From: an uncultured Lachnospiraceae bacterium
GTDB taxonomy: Bacteria; Bacillota; Clostridia; Lachnospirales; Lachnospiraceae
NCBI GenBank assembly: GCA_910580015.1
Contig: CAJTVT010000002.1
Span: 1-36,280, forward strand
Direction of reading: 5' to 3'
Length of the DNA stretch: 36,280 nt
Shown here piece after piece: positions 33,171-36,280 of this stretch. Both the position numbers and the translations under genes were made by a program. Each line of letters begins with the position of its first letter. Within the stretch, counting starts at the first letter, position 1. A model generated the notes under the pieces. That model had not been told where the DNA came from, searched no databases, and saw nothing but the letters and a program-made list of their open reading frames with translations.

Positions 33171-34157
33171 CTATCCAAAATCCAAAAGATTCAATATCTC
33201 CTGAGGAATATACTGATTCTTTTCGAGAATCTTTTGCATTTGTACCACAATATCACTGGAAAAATGGGAAAAAAATACACCTGTCAGGTTGCGATTTTGC
33301 TGCTCCTTTGTCTTTGGCAACTCTTTTGCCGATGCTGCCTTCCTCAACATTCTCTCATAAGCCTCCTGAAAAGGAATTGGTTTTCTTCGTCCCTGGCACT
33401 GTTGGATTAAACTTTCATAAATTCCGATTCCTTCATAATCCAAGTCGCCAAAATAAAGAATGTTGTTTTTCTCCGATTGCATATATGGCTCTGCAGAGCT
33501 GCCAAACTCCGGAAAGGATTTCACAATTCGCTTTCCTCCCCCATAAATCAACGTCCCAATTTCGATTCCAAAGATCTTGATATTCCCATCCAAAAGGTAT
33601 CTGCGCATACTAAAAAAAGTATCTTTATTCTCCAAAATCAAAATATTCTGGGGCACCTGCCTGGTATGAGAATAGTATGCAAGGGGTTCCGCTGTCTCAT
33701 ATGTATTGAGATCTTTTGGTTCCATTCCACACCGTTTGAGAATTTTTGCCCCCTGTTCCCTAGTCAGAAATTTCTCCCGATTCCAGATTTCGAAGCTCCG
33801 CTCGTTCATCGATTCTGGGTGTTTTAGCAGCTCCTGATTCGATTTCAAATACTCATTGAGCATTCGTACCCATGGTCTATCCTTCTGATATTCCCCCAAA
33901 TGAGACAGATAATATGCAATAGAAATTCGAGGAACAAGCTGAAATTGTAACTCTTCTTCCAGTTCTTTCTGAGACTTGTCCTCTTCTTCCTGCACCCAAT
34001 AAGAAAGACACAAGGCTGGCGTTCTGCCATTTGTCCCTGCGCTTTTTACTGGTTTCAATTTTCCTTTTTTAAGCAAACACATAACATATTCATACTGCTG
34101 TGTATACGCATAATCAGGATGGCGGCTCATCAGCGTTTCTAGGGAAATCCGTCTCAT
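33171..34157 (-). CDS. jetD: Wadjet protein JetD: Toprim-type nuclease
   Basis: A 328-residue protein. In known Wadjet systems JetD is the topoisomerase VI-like nuclease that cuts the plasmid after loop extrusion stalls. The N-terminal half has a helical, winged-helix-like domain (about 1-120). The C-terminal half carries the Toprim core: ILILENKDTFFSM (Glu176) and ILYFGDLDYEGIGIYESL (Asp238, Asp240), as in the DUF2220/DUF2399 families. All expected metal-binding acidic residues are present, so it appears intact. Ribosome site GAGAGG seven bases before the ATG. Here jetD comes first in the locus, 24 bp after an oxidoreductase gene and 145 bp before jetA. Confidence 0.88.
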   Translation of the reverse strand: MRRISLETLMSRHPDYAYTQQYEYVMCLLKKGKLKPVKSAGTNGRTPALCLSYWVQEEEDKSQKELEEELQFQLVPRISIAYYLSHLGEYQKDRPWVRMLNEYLKSNQELLKHPESMNERSFEIWNREKFLTREQGAKILKRCGMEPKDLNTYETAEPLAYYSHTRQVPQNILILENKDTFFSMRRYLLDGNIKIFGIEIGTLIYGGGKRIVKSFPEFGSSAEPYMQSEKNNILYFGDLDYEGIGIYESLIQQCQGRRKPIPFQEAYERMLRKAASAKELPKTKEQQNRNLTGVFFSHFSSDIVVQMQKILEKNQYIPQEILNLLDFG

Positions 34158-34181
34158 ACCAATGCCTCTCTTTTTCTTCGA

Positions 34182-35156
34182 CTAACTCTCTTCACAGGGA
34201 AATACCATGCCCCACTGCCTACGAATGCCATCTAACAGCTTCATCACTCGAAGTGTCTCACTATGTGGCATTTCTGGACATTCCACCTTCTCCTCCTCAA
34301 TTGCTTTAATACAGGACAGCACTTCATACTCATATCCATTAATCTGCTCTGGAACGTGATAACACGCTGTCATCTTTCTATCCAAATCAAACACCCTAAT
34401 TTCCTCACAATTATTGATATTCTGGACCTCCAAATATCCTTTATCACCACTGATCACACCCTGCCTATCGGTCTGAGCCAGCATATCACTGTGAAGCACT
34501 GCCATTTTGCCATCTTCAAAAATGAATGTCATACTGTTCACCCAGTCCACACCTTTGGGTGACATTACCGCCGCTGCATGAACCTCCTTTACTTCCCCCT
34601 GAAAAGCCATCAATGCAAAATTGATCGGATAAACGCCCAGGTCCAACAACGCACCTCCTGCCAGTTCTGGGTTCTGCATACGCTCTACATGGGGCAGAAT
34701 ATACCCTAAATTAGCCGTGAGAGAAGTCACCTTACCCAAGACACCGCTTGCCAAAATCTCATTTATCATATTCCTACTTGGCATATAACGTGTCCAAATT
34801 GCTTCCGCCAGCAGCAGATGTTTTTCCCTGGACAACCGAATCAATTCCTCTGCTTGCTGTGCATTTACAGTAAAAGCTTTCTCCACCAGTACATGCTTTC
34901 CGTGTTCCAAACATAATTTGGCATGTTCATAGTGATGTGAATGGGGCGATGCCACATAGACAAGCTCCACCTGGGGATCCTCCACCATCGCTTCATACGA
35001 ACCATATGCTTTCTCAAATCCCCACTTTTCAGCAAAAATATCTGCACGTTCCTGATCTCTTGACGCTACAGCATAGCATTCGATCTTCTCTATCCCGGAA
35101 ACTGCCTTTGCCATGCTGTTGGCAATTTTGCCAGGCGCTAAAATTGCAAATTTCAT
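34182..35156 (-). CDS. Gfo/Idh/MocA-family oxidoreductase
   Basis: A 324-residue NAD(P)-dependent oxidoreductase, generally acting on sugars, inositols or related diols; the substrate is unknown. The Rossmann start is ILAPGKIANSMAKAV, a loose form of GxGxxG. The family's VYVASPHSHHYEHAKLCLEHGKHVLVEKAF block is split over about 70-100, with the catalytic-type Lys in VEKAF (usually EKP). Closest in style to the dihydrodiol-dehydrogenase-like branch. The frame opens with TTG, but the ATG at 35154-35156 is nine bases after AGGAGG and is preferred. Only 24 bp separate it from jetD, so the two are probably cotranscribed. Palindromic repeat copy C precedes it. Confidence 0.9.
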   Translation of the reverse strand: MKFAILAPGKIANSMAKAVSGIEKIECYAVASRDQERADIFAEKWGFEKAYGSYEAMVEDPQVELVYVASPHSHHYEHAKLCLEHGKHVLVEKAFTVNAQQAEELIRLSREKHLLLAEAIWTRYMPSRNMINEILASGVLGKVTSLTANLGYILPHVERMQNPELAGGALLDLGVYPINFALMAFQGEVKEVHAAAVMSPKGVDWVNSMTFIFEDGKMAVLHSDMLAQTDRQGVISGDKGYLEVQNINNCEEIRVFDLDRKMTACYHVPEQINGYEYEVLSCIKAIEEEKVECPEMPHSETLRVMKLLDGIRRQWGMVFPCEES

Positions 35157-35181
35157 AATCAATTACCTCCTAATCGTCTAT

Positions 35182-35234
35182 ATGTACGCTCGGATTCTCG
35201 CAAAATCAGACTCAAAGACAATCCGAGCGTACAT
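35182..35234. repeat. Palindromic repeat, copy C (full length)
   Basis: Perfect 15-bp terminal inverted repeats, ATGTACGCTCGGATT (35182-35196) and its complement (35220-35234), enclose a 23-nt centre. The centre is in the opposite orientation to copy A. It directly follows the stop codon of the preceding gene, has no U tract on either side, and lies 10 bp upstream of the oxidoreductase ribosome site. Confidence 0.85.
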
Positions 35235-36280
35235 CTATTTCTGGAACTCCTCAATCTGACAGCTATGTGCTCTGGTGTCCTTTTCATAATTCACTCCCAC
35301 CAGCAGCAGGTTTCCCTGATATTCAGAAAGGCTTTTACCGTATTCTCTTCTCTTTATCTGCTCTATGGCCCCCTCCGCTGTCTTATCCCATTTCAATTCT
35401 ACCACAAGTGCTGGTTTTTCTGGAAATTTCTTCCGTGGTATAAACACCATATCTGCAAATCCCTTCCCTGTTGGAAATTCTCGATACACCTGGTAGAAAT
35501 TCCTGGCCGCATACAATGCTAGGGAAATCGTATAGCTTAACGCATTTTCATCATTGTACTGTAAATGTGATGTCTCAAAATGGGCCTGCTGGATCCCCTC
35601 CGCTACCTCAGATGGGCGATTCTGCCAGATTGCCTTCAACGTATCGGCTGAATTTTTCAATGCCTTTGACACCTCTCCCCACTCGGAGACTGACACGGCT
35701 GTCACATATTCTCCTCGAATTTCGTTGTTGGGTATGCATACTCGTTTGTCCCGGAAATCATATCTCAGATATCCCAAATGTATTAGCAGCGTGAACACAT
35801 CATCCTTACTGTGAAATGTTGTCATATCATTTGTAAAACTTCGAGTTTCTACCTGCACCCAGCCCCCAGCAATCATACTTAGCACATCATCTTTCAATCC
35901 CTCAAAATTCATGTCAATGTACATGCGCAGCGCTTCAAAAGTCTCTGTCTGATTCCAATAGCTATCGCAGATCCCAGAAGACACTGCTTCCACCACTGAT
36001 TTTGGGCTGTAGATGGAGTCCATTTGTTCAAAATGATACCCATCGTACCACTCTTTTAATTCCATCAGATCCATCTGGTACTTCTCGCAAAGCTCCTCCA
36101 CCTCAGACTCTGTAAATCCTACATATCTTGTAAGCTGCCTGGGATTCATCATGGAATACTCCCAAAACATATTCAACGCAGAGTGGGTTCCATATTTCTT
36201 TATGGGCAAGATCCCTGTCATATATGCAAGATAAATATATCCCTTATCTTTCAGCAGATCCCTAAGAAAATCTAGATACT
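35235..36280 (-). CDS. AAA-ATPase/PD-(D/E)XK family protein, C-terminal part (cut by window edge)
   Basis: The frame stays open through the right edge, so the N-terminus, including the P-loop, is outside the window; about 348 residues are visible. The visible part starts within YLAYMTGILPIKKYGTHSAL, the conserved block following the ATPase core in PF09820 proteins, continues with KEWYDGYHF and SIYSPKSVVEAV, and ends with the nuclease-like domain GKGFADMVFIPR then PALVVELKWDK. It is a second, clearly divergent member of the family of the gene at 20763-22499. Its stop codon abuts palindromic repeat copy C. Whether the full gene is intact cannot be told. Confidence 0.88.
   Translation of the reverse strand, partial: YLDFLRDLLKDKGYIYLAYMTGILPIKKYGTHSALNMFWEYSMMNPRQLTRYVGFTESEVEELCEKYQMDLMELKEWYDGYHFEQMDSIYSPKSVVEAVSSGICDSYWNQTETFEALRMYIDMNFEGLKDDVLSMIAGGWVQVETRSFTNDMTTFHSKDDVFTLLIHLGYLRYDFRDKRVCIPNNEIRGEYVTAVSVSEWGEVSKALKNSADTLKAIWQNRPSEVAEGIQQAHFETSHLQYNDENALSYTISLALYAARNFYQVYREFPTGKGFADMVFIPRKKFPEKPALVVELKWDKTAEGAIEQIKRREYGKSLSEYQGNLLLVGVNYEKDTRAHSCQIEEFQK

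Noticed and set aside
1..36280. CRISPR array, tRNA, rRNA, insertion sequence or prophage genes
   Set aside because: No regularly spaced repeats, cloverleaf genes, transposase or integrase frames were seen on either strand.

Overview
The window looks like the chromosome of a spore-forming, anaerobic gut Firmicute, most likely a Lachnospiraceae member close to Blautia or Dorea. This is inferred from protein style and gene content: a split two-gene transketolase, an [FeFe]-hydrogenase-like protein, Spo0A-type boxes, a DUF6465 protein, an arabinan-active GH43 enzyme, strong AGGAGG ribosome sites and moderately low GC. No marker gene such as rRNA is present, so the genus is not settled. Nearly all genes lie on the minus strand; the exceptions are the purine permease and one AAA-ATPase/nuclease gene.

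Layout. 1-225: a textbook promoter firing off the left edge, probably into a small RNA, behind two tandem palindromic sites. 230-1868: a BceRS-like two-component system. 2015-6874: a very large secreted protein with two GH43 domains. 7108-9228: a DUF6465 protein, an HPr-like protein without the catalytic histidine, and a CDF metal transporter. 9371-10744: a purine permease. 10833-12302: a GNAT acetyltransferase and a GrpB/UPF0157 protein. 12404-18837: an arabinose operon, transcribed araA-tal-tktN-tktC-kinase-araD. 19359-22499: an [FeFe]-hydrogenase-like protein divergent from an AAA-ATPase/PD-(D/E)XK protein. 22551-25691: a soluble hybrid histidine kinase. 25765-26060: a putative Spo0A-controlled small RNA. 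26188-34157: a complete Wadjet (Jet) defence locus with jetD first, then jetA, jetB and jetC. 34182-35156: a Gfo/Idh/MocA oxidoreductase directly upstream of jetD. 35235-36280: a second AAA-ATPase/nuclease-family gene, cut by the right edge.

How the genes work together. The secreted GH43 protein probably releases arabinose (or xylose) from plant polysaccharide. The operon converts L-arabinose to L-ribulose, L-ribulose-5-phosphate and D-xylulose-5-phosphate, and brings its own transketolase and transaldolase to feed glycolysis. No sugar transporter or AraR-type regulator gene is in the window. The right third is a defence region: JetABC is an SMC-type complex and JetD a Toprim-type nuclease that cleaves plasmid DNA in characterised systems.

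The most unusual non-coding signals are: (i) a small palindromic repeat family (about 29-60 bp, three copies), each copy 10-13 nt upstream of the ribosome binding site of a minus-strand gene (araA, jetA, the oxidoreductase); (ii) a candidate Spo0A-activated RNA gene between jetC and the hybrid kinase; (iii) two similar inverted repeats upstream of araA; and (iv) a 51-bp near-palindrome on the GH43 promoter. No tRNA, rRNA, CRISPR array or insertion sequence was seen.
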